DNA from: Syntrophorhabdales bacterium
Lineage (GTDB): Bacteria; Desulfobacterota; Syntrophorhabdia; Syntrophorhabdales; WCHB1-27
Assembly: GCA_035541455.1 (NCBI GenBank)
Contig: DATKNH010000024.1
Span: 1-37,878, forward strand
Length of the DNA: 37,878 nucleotides
Reading direction: 5' to 3'
Below the pieces are notes generated by a model, which did not search any database, was not told the origin of the DNA, and was given only the letters and a program-made list of their open reading frames with translations. Below, one piece after another: positions 6,975 to 15,056 of this stretch. Position 1 is the first letter of the stretch; each line of letters opens with the position of its first letter. A program made the position numbers and the translations under genes.

Positions 6975-8648
6975 TCACACGTCCACGTTCGCGCTGCCAT
7001 CCGTTTTGAAACCTTTAATCGTCAAGCCTCTCGCTTTCTCAAAGAAGAACTTGACAAGCGCACTGTCGTGAGGTTCATCCACGAAACGCTCTTCTCTAAC
7101 GTCGTAGCAGGTGAATCGCTTTTCGACGAGCAGTCGCCGAACTATCTCCCGGTCGTGGGCCTTGGTCTCCGGGGGCGCCTTCAGTATGTCTGACAGCGCC
7201 CCTACATCACCCGATCTGCCGATCTCTGAGACACCCGCACGCGGGTACCCGGCCTCCCCTTCCCGATCACTGTGCTCGCTGGATAAATCTATCGCCTGCT
7301 TCATATAATTGATGAAGCGCACGAGCTTCATCAATGTATACGTGATCTCCCTTGTGAAGAGATTGTTGGCCGGGAAGAGTGCACTCGACCTCATGAGTTT
7401 TATATACGGCTCCCATTCATCGCCGACAATATCCCGGAAAGCGTCGCTCCCCGGGGCAAGATAGAAAACACTCGGCCCCAGAAGGAGCCTTTTGCCCATG
7501 AGAAAGAGGAGGGTCTCGATTACATCCTCGGGCTCCTGGCCGGGTAGCCCGATAATGAAATGCGTCTCCACGAGAAAGGGAGATGATTCGAGCCACGGAA
7601 GCATCTCCAGGAAAGCCTTCGGAAGAGTTCTCGCCTGGCTTTTCAGGATGGATTCCCGCACATCCACCAAAGAAAAATTGAGCCTGCGAAAGCCTGCCGC
7701 GTGCATCGATTCGAGCAAAGGGATATCGACGGTTTCAGGATAAATCCCGTTCATCGCCGACAAAGTGAGCCGCTTCCCGCGAAGAAGGTTCAGCACCTCT
7801 GTGAAGAAATATCTGTCCAGGTTGAGCATGTCATCCTCAAAGTCGATGGCCTCGATGCCCAGATCAATGCATTCGGTAAGTTCCTTTTCTATGCCGGCAA
7901 GCTTCCTTTTTCTGTAGGGGACAGGAGGTTTGCCACAGAAACTGCAGTTGAAGGGACACCCCCTGGACGTGAGGAAGAACGTGTATCTTCTCTTGTTGAT
8001 TCTGTACTTCTGCGCAGGAATCCTCGATCTGTCGGGCAACAGGTCGATCTCTTCTTCTATGTTGATACCGGATATGCGAAAGTGGCCGTTCCTCCGAAAG
8101 CTCACGCCACTGATCGGATCGGATCGCAGATGATCCCCGTTGTGCAGTCTTTCCATGAGGCGTGCAAGCGGAGTCTCGCCCTCTCCCCGGATAACGTAAT
8201 CGACGAATGAATGTGCCAGGAGGTGCGCCGGGAAAAGCGTGGCATGCGTCCCGCCCAGTATGGTGATGATGTTCCTGTCAACCTCTTTCGCAATCTTCGC
8301 CACCTCGAGCGCCTCCAGCGAGTAGGTGGTGTAGGAGGCCGAAATCCCGACAACCGACGGCGCCCCATCCTCGATGATCTTTCTGATCTCATCCTTCGTG
8401 GCGCCGAAGCGGTGGTATCTGCGAAAGAGTGAAAAGGGAGTCTCTGCTTCGACACGATAGAACGGGGCAAGATCCTCATACTCGCCCGGGAAGGCAAGCA
8501 TGCGTCTTTTGCCCGTTCTCAAATCCGCGACCGACACATCGCAGCGGTCTCGTATCTTCGCTGCGAGGTAGAGCAGATTGAGGGGATAGGTCCTGATGGA
8601 CGTATCGTAGAAATCTTCTACCGGAGGCTGGACAAGAAGTACTTTCAC
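6975..8648 (-). CDS. B12-binding-domain radical SAM protein
   Basis: A radical S-adenosylmethionine enzyme with an N-terminal cobalamin-binding-type Rossmann domain (about residues 1-170, starting MKVLLVQPPVEDF). The radical SAM core carries the 4Fe-4S cluster motif Cys231-x3-Cys235-x2-Cys238. After the core (to about residue 400) is a C-terminal region of about 150 residues that I cannot assign. Relatives include BchE-like cyclases, methyltransferases and many of unknown role, so substrate and reaction are open. The start is GTG at 8648, 16 bases after the stop of the upstream amidohydrolase gene, so the two are probably co-transcribed. The Shine-Dalgarno sequence is weak (GAGG within the upstream stop region). 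Confidence 0.85.
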   Translation of the reverse strand: MKVLLVQPPVEDFYDTSIRTYPLNLLYLAAKIRDRCDVSVADLRTGKRRMLAFPGEYEDLAPFYRVEAETPFSLFRRYHRFGATKDEIRKIIEDGAPSVVGISASYTTYSLEALEVAKIAKEVDRNIITILGGTHATLFPAHLLAHSFVDYVIRGEGETPLARLMERLHNGDHLRSDPISGVSFRRNGHFRISGINIEEEIDLLPDRSRIPAQKYRINKRRYTFFLTSRGCPFNCSFCGKPPVPYRKRKLAGIEKELTECIDLGIEAIDFEDDMLNLDRYFFTEVLNLLRGKRLTLSAMNGIYPETVDIPLLESMHAAGFRRLNFSLVDVRESILKSQARTLPKAFLEMLPWLESSPFLVETHFIIGLPGQEPEDVIETLLFLMGKRLLLGPSVFYLAPGSDAFRDIVGDEWEPYIKLMRSSALFPANNLFTREITYTLMKLVRFINYMKQAIDLSSEHSDREGEAGYPRAGVSEIGRSGDVGALSDILKAPPETKAHDREIVRRLLVEKRFTCYDVREERFVDEPHDSALVKFFFEKARGLTIKGFKTDGSANVDV

Positions 8649-8664
8649 ACGTGCACTGCACGCC

Positions 8665-9780
8665 TCAGGTCATCTTCAAAAGCCGCTTTGCATTTTTTGA
8701 GAAAATTTTGGCTTTGTCTTCCTCAGGCACGCTCATCTGCTCCACCGACTTGATAACGTCGTCGATTGCAACGTCAGGTTTGGCTCCGGGATACGGGTAG
8801 TCGGTGGCGAAGGTTATCTTCTCCGTACCGAAGAAAGCGTGCCCGCACATCAGCGCTGGCGTGTTTCCCGCAAGCACCGTATCCGTGTAGAAACGCTTGA
8901 AGTACTCAACCGAAGGTTTCATCAGCTTCGCCCCAGGAGGAGCCGGCTGCGGAATACGTCTGTAGAAGAAGGGAATCATCGCACCGCAGTGGTGGGCGAT
9001 GAATGTTATATTCGGATACTTGTCCATGACACCGCTGAAGACAAGACGGGACATGGCAAGCGTCGTCTCGAAAGGCCACCCGAAGGTAGTCGAGAGGGCA
9101 TACTTCGAGGTGTTCTCATCCACGTAGTCAGGAACAACCACATCCCTTGCCGGGTGGAGCCAGATCGGCAGATCATATTGAGCCATCTTTTCATACAAGG
9201 GCATGAACTCCGGCCGGTCGATCGGCTTGCCGTTGACAGAGCTGAATATCTGGATCCCCTTGCACTTCAGTTCCTTCATCGCCCTGTCTGTTTCACGGAG
9301 AGAGGCGTCAACGTTGTTCAACGGCAGGCTGGCCACAGCCGCGACAAAACGATCCGGATACTTTTCCACCAGCTCAGCCATGCCATCATTTGCCATACGG
9401 GCCAGTTCCACAGCGTCCGTGGGCGAGAGCGCATATTCCAGAGGCGGCGCACCTAACGTCAATACCTGCCGCATCCCGGGAAATTTGTCCATATCTTTAA
9501 ACCTCATATCAAGGTCGAACAAGGCCGGCTTGTTCCTGTCCGCCTCAAGATAGTAACAGGGCTTCGATTTCTTAAAGAGCTCCTCCTTATACTTCTTGGG
9601 CAGTACATGGCAGAACATATCGATCTTCTCCTCGGAGCCCTCCTGAACCGGCCTCGTCCCTGATTGCGCGGATGCCGTGGCAGGAAGAACGAGGGCTGCC
9701 CCTGCACCCAGTGCCATACCTTTCAGAAAACTTCTCCGATCCATCCCTTCGGGTTTCTTGTTCTTATTCTCCTTCTTCAT
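8665..9780 (-). CDS. Tat-exported amidohydrolase (ACMSD-like, Amidohydro_2)
   Basis: A TIM-barrel amidohydrolase of the ACMSD/decarboxylase group with a twin-arginine signal peptide (Arg15-Arg16 in DRRSFLKG, hydrophobic segment to about residue 38, cleavage near ATASA-Q), so a periplasmic enzyme. The start is the ATG at 9780, with AAGGAGG at 9787-9793. The longer reading frame to a TTG at 9798 would place the Shine-Dalgarno inside the gene. Conserved active-site segments are IWLHPARD, FIAHHCG and FATDYPYPG (metal Asp). The first metal motif, normally D-x-H-x-H, reads DMFCHVLP: the first His is Phe56 and only His58 remains. Activity may therefore differ from standard members. It is cotranscribed with the radical SAM gene from the promoter at 9851-9879. 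Confidence 0.85.
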   Translation of the reverse strand: MKKENKNKKPEGMDRRSFLKGMALGAGAALVLPATASAQSGTRPVQEGSEEKIDMFCHVLPKKYKEELFKKSKPCYYLEADRNKPALFDLDMRFKDMDKFPGMRQVLTLGAPPLEYALSPTDAVELARMANDGMAELVEKYPDRFVAAVASLPLNNVDASLRETDRAMKELKCKGIQIFSSVNGKPIDRPEFMPLYEKMAQYDLPIWLHPARDVVVPDYVDENTSKYALSTTFGWPFETTLAMSRLVFSGVMDKYPNITFIAHHCGAMIPFFYRRIPQPAPPGAKLMKPSVEYFKRFYTDTVLAGNTPALMCGHAFFGTEKITFATDYPYPGAKPDVAIDDVIKSVEQMSVPEEDKAKIFSKNAKRLLKMT

Positions 9781-9850
9781 GCCCTGCCTCCTTATCAAGA
9801 AGATGAGGTTCTGCTACAGCGCGCGAACAAGCGCAATCAGACTCATCGTT

Positions 9851-9879
9851 GTAATACTCGATCCCTCCATATAAGTCAA
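9851..9879 (-). promoter_or_regulatory. Sigma-70 promoter of the Tat amidohydrolase operon
   Basis: On the minus strand TTGACT (9874-9879), exactly 17 bases and TATTAC (9851-9856), about 70 bases upstream of the ATG at 9780. Nothing else was recognised in the 9781-10054 gap apart from the hairpin at 9993-10030. Confidence 0.6.
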
Positions 9880-9992
9880 TCGGATTTAGGAGCGCAAGGC
9901 GGGCGGTCACTTCCCTCAAAGCAAGGAGAGAGATGGCCGAATATCATACAGAGACGGCTATTTTTGTGGAATAACCGCAAGGCTGACAGTTG

Positions 9993-10030
9993 AGGCAGGA
10001 AAACATCCTGTGCAGGAGATTTTCCTGCCT
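9993..10030 (-). terminator. Long hairpin after the His-rich repeat gene
   Basis: AGGCAGGAAAA (9993-10003) pairs perfectly with TTTTCCTGCCT (10020-10030), with an inner CCTG/CAGG stem in the loop. It lies 25 bases past the stop codon at 10055 on the minus strand. The outer stem is 11 bp, but there is no distinct T-run after it. It could act as a transcription end or as mRNA 3' protection. Confidence 0.5.
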
Positions 10031-10054
10031 TGTTGCACGGCTCTAGAACGGCTC

Positions 10055-10639
10055 TCAGGCCGAGACGTTTACATTGGTGCCAACGGTTTGACCTGAGGCG
10101 CTATTACCTAAGGTCTCGAGTGAATTCCGCAGATCCTGCATAAGAGTGGCAAACGCGCTCTGCGCTCCCGCGAGATCGTTTGCCTGCAAGGCGCTGCTAA
10201 GGGTGGCAAGGTCAGTGCCGGAAGTCCCGTTCGTAATGCCAGAGTCAGCGGACGCGTTCTGCGAACCCGCATTGCCCAGGTCCTGCTGGAGAGTCGCAAA
10301 GGCCTTCTGGGCCCCTTGGAGATCATTAGACTGCAGGGCGCTGCCGATTGCCGCCAAATCAGACAAGGGGTTTGACGTGGCATCTTGCGTACCCTGCGCG
10401 CCGCCACCATGATGGTGGTGGTGACGATGATGAGATCTCTGCGTCTGTTGACCGCCCTGTGTTTGCCGCACCTGCTGCATATCTTGCTGGAGAATCGCAA
10501 AGGCCTTCTGGGCCCCTTGGAGATCATTAGAATTGAGGCTCTTTTTCAGAGCCGCAAAATCCTTCCTGACCTGTTGGAATGGGTTTGAGACATAGTTCTG
10601 AAAAGCGGTTGGGTCTGATGTGATACTCGAAATAGACAT
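10055..10639 (-). CDS. His-rich three-module repeat protein, unknown function (paralog 1)
   Basis: I do not recognise a characterised family. The 194-residue product has three copies of a helical module whose core is DLxxAQxAFATLxQDL, at about residues 24-55, 92-122 and 143-171. Between modules 1 and 2 is a Gln/His-rich linker with HHRHHHHHGGG (residues 70-80) that could bind metal. There is no signal peptide or membrane segment, and the composition is Ser/Gln/Ala-rich. The start MSISSIT matches that of the paralog at 10984-11679. The ATG at 10639 sits 5 bases after AGGAGG, and an adjacent ATG at 10642 is too close to it; a longer upstream frame lacks support. The gene is preceded by a small upstream ORF whose stop overlaps this Shine-Dalgarno. 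Confidence 0.75.
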   Translation of the reverse strand: MSISSITSDPTAFQNYVSNPFQQVRKDFAALKKSLNSNDLQGAQKAFAILQQDMQQVRQTQGGQQTQRSHHRHHHHHGGGAQGTQDATSNPLSDLAAIGSALQSNDLQGAQKAFATLQQDLGNAGSQNASADSGITNGTSGTDLATLSSALQANDLAGAQSAFATLMQDLRNSLETLGNSASGQTVGTNVNVSA

Positions 10640-10650
10640 CATCTTCCTCC

Positions 10651-10746
10651 TTACGTGAAATGTGGTGCCCGGTGCATTTTTGCCGGGTTCACCGCGTCCG
10701 GGATTCCGAGGTAGCCCCGCCCCCAACCACACCGGGACCGATACAT
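10651..10746 (-). CDS. Possible 31-residue upstream ORF (leader peptide)
   Basis: An ATG at 10746 (with a GTG immediately before it) lies 7 bases after a perfect AAGGAGG (10754-10760). The frame runs 31 codons, starting MYRSRCGWGRG, to a TAA at 10651-10653. That TAA merges with the AAGGAGG of the downstream repeat-protein gene, so terminating ribosomes would sit on its Shine-Dalgarno, suggesting coupled translation. The DNA also has inverted segments (10655-10664 against 10740-10750). No homolog is recognised. The rest of the gap up to 10983 shows no gene or clear promoter. Confidence 0.4.
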   Translation of the reverse strand: MYRSRCGWGRGYLGIPDAVNPAKMHRAPHFT

Positions 10747-10983
10747 CACGGAACCTCCTTACGTTATCGGCATCGCTACCTTTCTCTCTAGCTCCTTTTC
10801 GCCCTCCTCTCAATTAAATGACACAAAAGGAAATTTACGACCAACACACTGCCGAAGAAGACAAGTGATTCCCACAAAGGCACCGAACCAAACCACGAGA
10901 GATCCATGCAACAGCCTCTATCCGGTCTTGCAATGGATTCGGGAGGCATCCCTCCCTTCGGCCGAACGCAGCCTTCTCACGGG

Positions 10984-11679
10984 TTATCCTGTCGCCGAAA
11001 ACAACGCTGCGGTTGGTGAACTCAATCCAAACTGGCCCAGTTGCGCGTACAGGTTCAGCGCCTGCAACAGCGTGGCAGCGTACGAGGCAGATCCGCTCTG
11101 CGAGGTGCTGCTCGCTGCCTGAAACGTACCAAGCATTGACGCTGTGGTGCTTCCCTGATTCTCCGTGGCAGTACTGGTACTGCCCGCAGCAGTTGCGTTT
11201 TGCGTGCCGTTATTCCCCAGATCCTGCATGAGCGTTGCAAAGGCTTTCTGTGCTGCAGTAAGGTCCCCTGACTGAAGAGCAGTGCCCAGCGTTGTAAGGT
11301 CTGTCTTGAGGGCATCTGTATTGTTCTGCGTGTTTCCCTTGTGATGATGGCGATGACCATGGTGCAGACGGCCGGCTTTCAGGTCCTGAACGAGTGTCGC
11401 AAAGGCTTTCTGTGCTGCAGTAGGGTCCTTTGAATTGAGCGCATCGCCGAGGGCTGTAAGATCAGTGCTGATCTGGCTACTAACCCCGGTCTGCTGACTG
11501 GTGGTTGCGCTCGTGCTTCCCAGATCCTGCATGAGCGTCGCAAAAGCGCTCTGAGCTGTGGTGAGGTCCCCCGAAGCAAGGCTCGATGAAAGGCTTGTGA
11601 AATCCTGCCTCACCGATTGGAGCTGGCTCAAACGATCCTGATAGGTGCTCGTGCTATCCGAAATAGTGGAAATCGACAT
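10984..11679 (-). CDS. His-rich three-module repeat protein, unknown function (paralog 2)
   Basis: A 231-residue paralog of the neighbouring 10055-10639 product. Modules with the core DLTxAQxAFATLMQDL lie at about residues 22-54, 72-101 and 126-154. Here the His-rich linker HHGHRHHHKG (about residues 106-115) is between modules 2 and 3, whereas in the paralog it is between 1 and 2, so the linker has moved or modules were reshuffled. The tail from residue 160 is Ser/Thr/Ala-rich and ends in a hydrophobic, possibly amphipathic segment. There is no signal peptide. The ATG at 11679 follows AAAGGAGG at good spacing. A sigma-54 type promoter lies at 11754-11771. Function unknown; metal binding or a surface/filament role is speculation. 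Confidence 0.75.
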   Translation of the reverse strand: MSISTISDSTSTYQDRLSQLQSVRQDFTSLSSSLASGDLTTAQSAFATLMQDLGSTSATTSQQTGVSSQISTDLTALGDALNSKDPTAAQKAFATLVQDLKAGRLHHGHRHHHKGNTQNNTDALKTDLTTLGTALQSGDLTAAQKAFATLMQDLGNNGTQNATAAGSTSTATENQGSTTASMLGTFQAASSTSQSGSASYAATLLQALNLYAQLGQFGLSSPTAALFSATG

Positions 11680-11753
11680 CCTATGCCTCCTTTCCTGTAA
11701 TCACCGTAATTCGGTTCCGCCGGATCCCGGACCCGACAGGAACCCTCCATTAT

Positions 11754-11771
11754 GTGCAACCTGTGTACCAG
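11754..11771 (-). promoter_or_regulatory. Sigma-54 (-24/-12) promoter of repeat-protein paralog 2
   Basis: On the minus strand CTGGTAC (11765-11771), ACAGG and TTGCA (11755-11759). This keeps the GG-N10-GC core and differs from the TGGCAC-N5-TTGCA consensus at one base. It lies about 75 bases upstream of the ATG. Between it and the gene, TTCCTGT and ACAGGAA form an enclosing stem just before the Shine-Dalgarno. No enhancer-binding site was recognised. Confidence 0.6.
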
Positions 11772-12032
11772 TTCATGAAAGCCGGACTATTCAATGGGCT
11801 GAGCTTCGCCACACCACGTAACAGTCGCGAGGCTTTTCCCATAGTTTACGCAATTTCAGTATCTTATCTGGAGCTTCCTGCTTCGCTGCTCGGATGACAT
11901 TCCGGGCAACACTGATCCGCATGATAGGAAAAAATTTCCTGGCAGGAAGGGAAATTATACACACGTCTCCGCGGCAGGGGGTTAAGTTCCTTCCGGATGA
12001 GTCGATAAAAGATCAAGGCAGGAAGGATAGGC
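11772..12032. other. Divergent intergenic region without a gene
   Basis: With the promoter at 11754 and the leader of the 11679 gene, the whole gap 11680-12032 is about 350 bases. Apart from the sigma-54 promoter I see only a stem near the plus-strand gene, GGAAGG (11945-11950) with CCTTCC (11991-11996). No convincing promoter for the gene at 12033 and no ORF was found. Confidence 0.3.
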
Positions 12033-12539
12033 ATGTCAGATATCAGCGGCATCAGCAGTTCGCTTTTGAGCAATCTCCTGAACAGCCGGCAGGCGAATCT
12101 GATTCAGAGCGCCGGTAGTCAAGCTCAAAGCCCAAGCTCTGAAAACATCAACGACATCGTCAGTCTGCTAGGCGCGTCCGGCTCATCGGGCGATCCCCTT
12201 TACGGACTCCTGAGCGACACTCAAGGATCTGATGCGACCGCCTCCACATACAACCTCCTGCTCGGTGCTGTGAATGCGCAACTCATGAAGGACAATCCCA
12301 CGCTGGTTGAGGCGTTTCTAAAGGCAGAACAGGCGCAGAGCCAGCCAAGCGATACCGGCACATCATCCGGTTCGACTCAATCTCAGCAAACAAGTAGCCA
12401 GGCCGTGCAGAACCTCGAGAATGTCGACCTGCTCTCGATAAGCCCCCAGAACCTCACAGCGGTTCTGGAAAAATACCTCCAGTCAAAGAAGGCGACAGGA
12501 GAACCGGCGTCCGGTTCCCAGATGAACCAGAGCGTCTAG
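12033..12539 (+). CDS. Ser/Gln-rich protein of unknown function
   Basis: A 168-residue protein rich in Ser, Gln, Asn and Thr that I cannot assign. The N-terminus MSDISGISSSLLSNLLNSR resembles the MSIS-x-I starts of the two repeat proteins across the divergent gap. A central Leu-rich segment (about residues 68-95, YNLLLGAVNAQLMKDNPTLV) and a C-terminal one (LLSISPQNLTAVLEKYL) look helical, separated by a low-complexity Ser/Gln/Thr linker. There is no signal peptide or transmembrane helix. The ATG is preceded by AGGAAGG at good spacing. The context suggests one functional group with the repeat proteins and the exported proteins downstream. Confidence 0.65.
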   Translation: MSDISGISSSLLSNLLNSRQANLIQSAGSQAQSPSSENINDIVSLLGASGSSGDPLYGLLSDTQGSDATASTYNLLLGAVNAQLMKDNPTLVEAFLKAEQAQSQPSDTGTSSGSTQSQQTSSQAVQNLENVDLLSISPQNLTAVLEKYLQSKKATGEPASGSQMNQSV

Positions 12540-12599
12540 CGTAGTGCGCTCCCCCTCCATCTCCCGAGAGAAGATTTTCTTCCTGCAAAGGTCCATAGT

Positions 12600-13496
12600 A
12601 TGTCATCAGGCATGTCGAAGAAGGGGGCTCATTCTATGCAGCAATCCAGGAGAGCATTAGGGCTGTTGCTTGCCCCTCTGTTAGGTTTCTGGCTGATTCA
12701 GGGCGTCCTCCACGCAGCGAGTCCTGCACATGCCGACCACTCCACCGCCTTGCTTCAGCCGCAGCAGGGGAAATACTTCAAGTGGGCTGCTCCTGCAGGT
12801 TGGCGGGTCAGCGAAACAAACGCCGGCGTCACGTTAACTTCGCCCGATGGAGTCTACAGCGCGTCTCTGGCCATGCTCCTGCGCTCAAGGGGCACAAAGA
12901 CTCCCGAGGTTTTTCTGCAGTGGGTATTCACTCATGTACCCGGTTACAGGGATGCAAAAATTGTCTCAACAAAAAAGCTTCCGAACGAACATATGTCGTA
13001 TCAGGTGTGGCAGTTTATCGAGAGCACCGTCTCCTTCAACGACAACGGCTTACCAGTAACCGGTCTGTACAAGGTCGGCGTGGCCAACTACGCAGGGCTC
13101 AATGACGCCATGATCGTCGGTTTTCGCTCTGCTAACAAGAATTTCCAGGAAGCCCGGTCCTTCATGCCGCAAATCGCCAGGAGCATCGTCCTTACAAACG
13201 CTGCAGAGGCAAGCGGGAATAACACGCTCATCCGACCCAAGAATAATCCACTGGATAACTCGGCGGTAATCCAGGCAGGACAGAACAGGCAGAAAGCCGT
13301 TGACGAAGCCATGCGCAAAGACGCAAATACGCGACGCGGCACCGTAGATCTCTATGACCCCTCCACAGGCGAGAAGTTAAACGCCTACACACAGAGCAAA
13401 GAGTACTATTGGCGGAAACCCGGTTCCAACGAGGTGGTCGGCACCGATACCTACAATTCGCCGGGTGTTGGCTACGTCCCGCTCAAGAAGTATTAG
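12600..13496 (+). CDS. Exported protein of unknown function
   Basis: A protein of 298 residues with a signal peptide (basic SRRALGLLLAPLLGFWLIQG region, cleavage near PAHA-D at about residue 46). A folded domain of about residues 55-200 begins YFKWAAPAGWRVSE and is followed by a Gln/Lys-rich linker. The C-terminal motif reads TGEKLNAYTQSKEYYWRKPG, then NSPGVGYVPLKKY. No characterised family is recognised. Three in-frame ATGs are possible. The one at 12600 has AAAGG 8 bases upstream. The one at 12636 has AAGGGGG upstream and gives a more compact signal peptide, so the true start may be 12636. It is co-directional with the Ser/Gln-rich gene. Confidence 0.7.
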   Translation: MSSGMSKKGAHSMQQSRRALGLLLAPLLGFWLIQGVLHAASPAHADHSTALLQPQQGKYFKWAAPAGWRVSETNAGVTLTSPDGVYSASLAMLLRSRGTKTPEVFLQWVFTHVPGYRDAKIVSTKKLPNEHMSYQVWQFIESTVSFNDNGLPVTGLYKVGVANYAGLNDAMIVGFRSANKNFQEARSFMPQIARSIVLTNAAEASGNNTLIRPKNNPLDNSAVIQAGQNRQKAVDEAMRKDANTRRGTVDLYDPSTGEKLNAYTQSKEYYWRKPGSNEVVGTDTYNSPGVGYVPLKKY

Positions 13497-13516
13497 CGGG
13501 TAACGAACCGGTTATC

Positions 13517-14089
13517 TTATTGCCCTATCTTCCCGCTCCAGCTTGAGCACTCTCCGATCGAGTCGTACGAACATTGGGTGATTCCATCCAGCCAGGTCGC
13601 CCCTGACAAGTAAGCGCCGGAGAGGTCCGACCCGGAGAGGTCGGAGTTTGCGAGATTTGCATTGGAAAGGTTCACGCCCGACAGGTTGGTATCAGAGAGA
13701 TTAGCACTGGTGAGATTGACTCCTGAAAGATTGGCTCCGGAGAGATTGGCCCTGGAAACGGTCGCACCGGAAACATCCGCATGGGACAGGTTAGCACCCG
13801 ATAGGTTGGCATTGTACAGGATGGCGCCGGAGAGATACGAGCCGTACAGATTGGCACCGGAGAGGTCTGACCCGGCGAGGTTGGCAGCCGACAAATTGGC
13901 ATACGAGAGGTTGGCGCCGGAGAGGCTGGAGTTGGGCAGAGGGGCATAGCTCAGGTCACAGCGAGGACACTGCCTCTCTCCCAGGAGCATCTCCAGTGCT
14001 GTTCGATTGTAGGCAGATGACACAGCAGGCGCTAAGGAAAAAGCTGCAAAAAGAAAACAGAAAACAAACGCGCTCTTTGAAACCCTCAT
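13517..14089 (-). CDS. Exported pentapeptide-repeat protein
   Basis: A signal peptide (residues 1-26, cleavage after SSA) is followed by a Cys-x2-Cys segment (LLGERQCPRCDLSYAPL). About 22 tandem A(N/D)LSG pentapeptides then span residues 50 to 162 and form a right-handed quadrilateral beta-helix. A short Cys-containing tail closes the protein. The DNA of the repeat is a 15-base tandem. With 190 residues it is a small single-domain member, predicted periplasmic or secreted. Pentapeptide proteins act as binding scaffolds with no common function, so none is assigned. Its stop is 20 bases from the convergent exported-protein gene. Confidence 0.9.
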   Translation of the reverse strand: MRVSKSAFVFCFLFAAFSLAPAVSSAYNRTALEMLLGERQCPRCDLSYAPLPNSSLSGANLSYANLSAANLAGSDLSGANLYGSYLSGAILYNANLSGANLSHADVSGATVSRANLSGANLSGVNLTSANLSDTNLSGVNLSNANLANSDLSGSDLSGAYLSGATWLDGITQCSYDSIGECSSWSGKIGQ

Positions 14090-14213
14090 GACTCTCTCTG
14101 CGGAATTACAGCTCAGTCGATCTTCAAGCTCTTCTCGGATTTAGCTTAATGCAGGAAAAGGAGCGTTTCAACGCTGTGGCCGGAAAGAATCACGGAGAGA
14201 ACTGGCCACCTTA

Positions 14214-15056
14214 TCAACGCTTAGAGGCTTTGAAAAAATCGTCGACCTGGGCGAGCAAATCACTTATTTCTGAGAACAGGTCTTTCATCTGGGCTTCATT
14301 GAGATTGAAGAGCTCCCATGCGGTTGCATGAACAGCCGGAACAAAGGGATCGCCCGAATAACCTACATTGTAAGCCTTCACCAACACGTCGGCCATGTGT
14401 ACTGTCGCCGCATGAACCGGAAACGATTTTGTGAGAGGCGGCAGGTGGTGAGAGCGGATCGATTCAACCAGGAATTTCGGCAGACGCCAGGTATTGGCAA
14501 AATACGCGCCGGCCGTCGCATGACTCATGCCGAATATTTCCGCCTCCGTCTCGGTTAGAAAGACGCTTTTCTCCTGGGCTGCAGCAACTGCCGCCTGGTA
14601 CTCTTTCGGATACTGGACGCTGAGCACAACCTTGCCGATGTCGTGCAGGAGTCCGGCAACAGAGGCTTCCTCCGGATCAAACATGCCTTTCTTTTGAGCA
14701 AGCATTTTCGCTATTATGGCGCAGCCGAGGGAATGCTTCCACAAACCCATCGCAGCCTGTTCCATCATCTCAAACATGGAGATGCCTAGGAGCAATGCCC
14801 GCACAAGGTTCATGCCGAGGAGCACGACAGCCTGGTTCACCGAAGAAATACGCGCGACGAACCCGTACATCGCTGCGTTGATAACCTTCAGGACCCTGGC
14901 CGTGAGTGCGGGATCGCTCGACACCAGCTTGCTCACGGCTGCGGGCGAGGTAGAAGGATTTTCGACAGCCATCAGAATCTTCTTGATGACGAGGGGGATC
15001 GTGGGAATAGCGTTCGTTCTTTCTACTTTGGCCCGTACCGCTTCCACATCAAGCAT
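14214..15056 (-). CDS. HDOD-domain signalling protein
   Basis: A 280-residue single-domain HDOD protein (HD-related output domain). It keeps the His138-Asp139 pair in LLHDIGK, and the hallmark segments (IPTIPLVIKKIL, SDPALTARVLKVIN, AVVLLGMNLVRALLLG) are present. Family members act in regulation of motility, competence and stress responses, usually without proven hydrolase activity. Its ATG overlaps the stop of the small gene upstream (TAATG), so the two are translationally coupled and probably act together. Confidence 0.9.
   Translation of the reverse strand: MLDVEAVRAKVERTNAIPTIPLVIKKILMAVENPSTSPAAVSKLVSSDPALTARVLKVINAAMYGFVARISSVNQAVVLLGMNLVRALLLGISMFEMMEQAAMGLWKHSLGCAIIAKMLAQKKGMFDPEEASVAGLLHDIGKVVLSVQYPKEYQAAVAAAQEKSVFLTETEAEIFGMSHATAGAYFANTWRLPKFLVESIRSHHLPPLTKSFPVHAATVHMADVLVKAYNVGYSGDPFVPAVHATAWELFNLNEAQMKDLFSEISDLLAQVDDFFKASKR

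Noticed and set aside
10640-10813. N-terminal extension of the first His-rich repeat protein
   Set aside because: The ATG at 10639 has a strong Shine-Dalgarno and gives the same MSIS start as the paralog. The extension is Arg/Gly-rich with no start signal.
13662-13949. Tandem 15-base repeats, and antisense repetitive ORFs
   Set aside because: The repeats are the coding sequence of the pentapeptide-repeat protein. Period 15 without spacers excludes a CRISPR, and the antisense frames are by-products.
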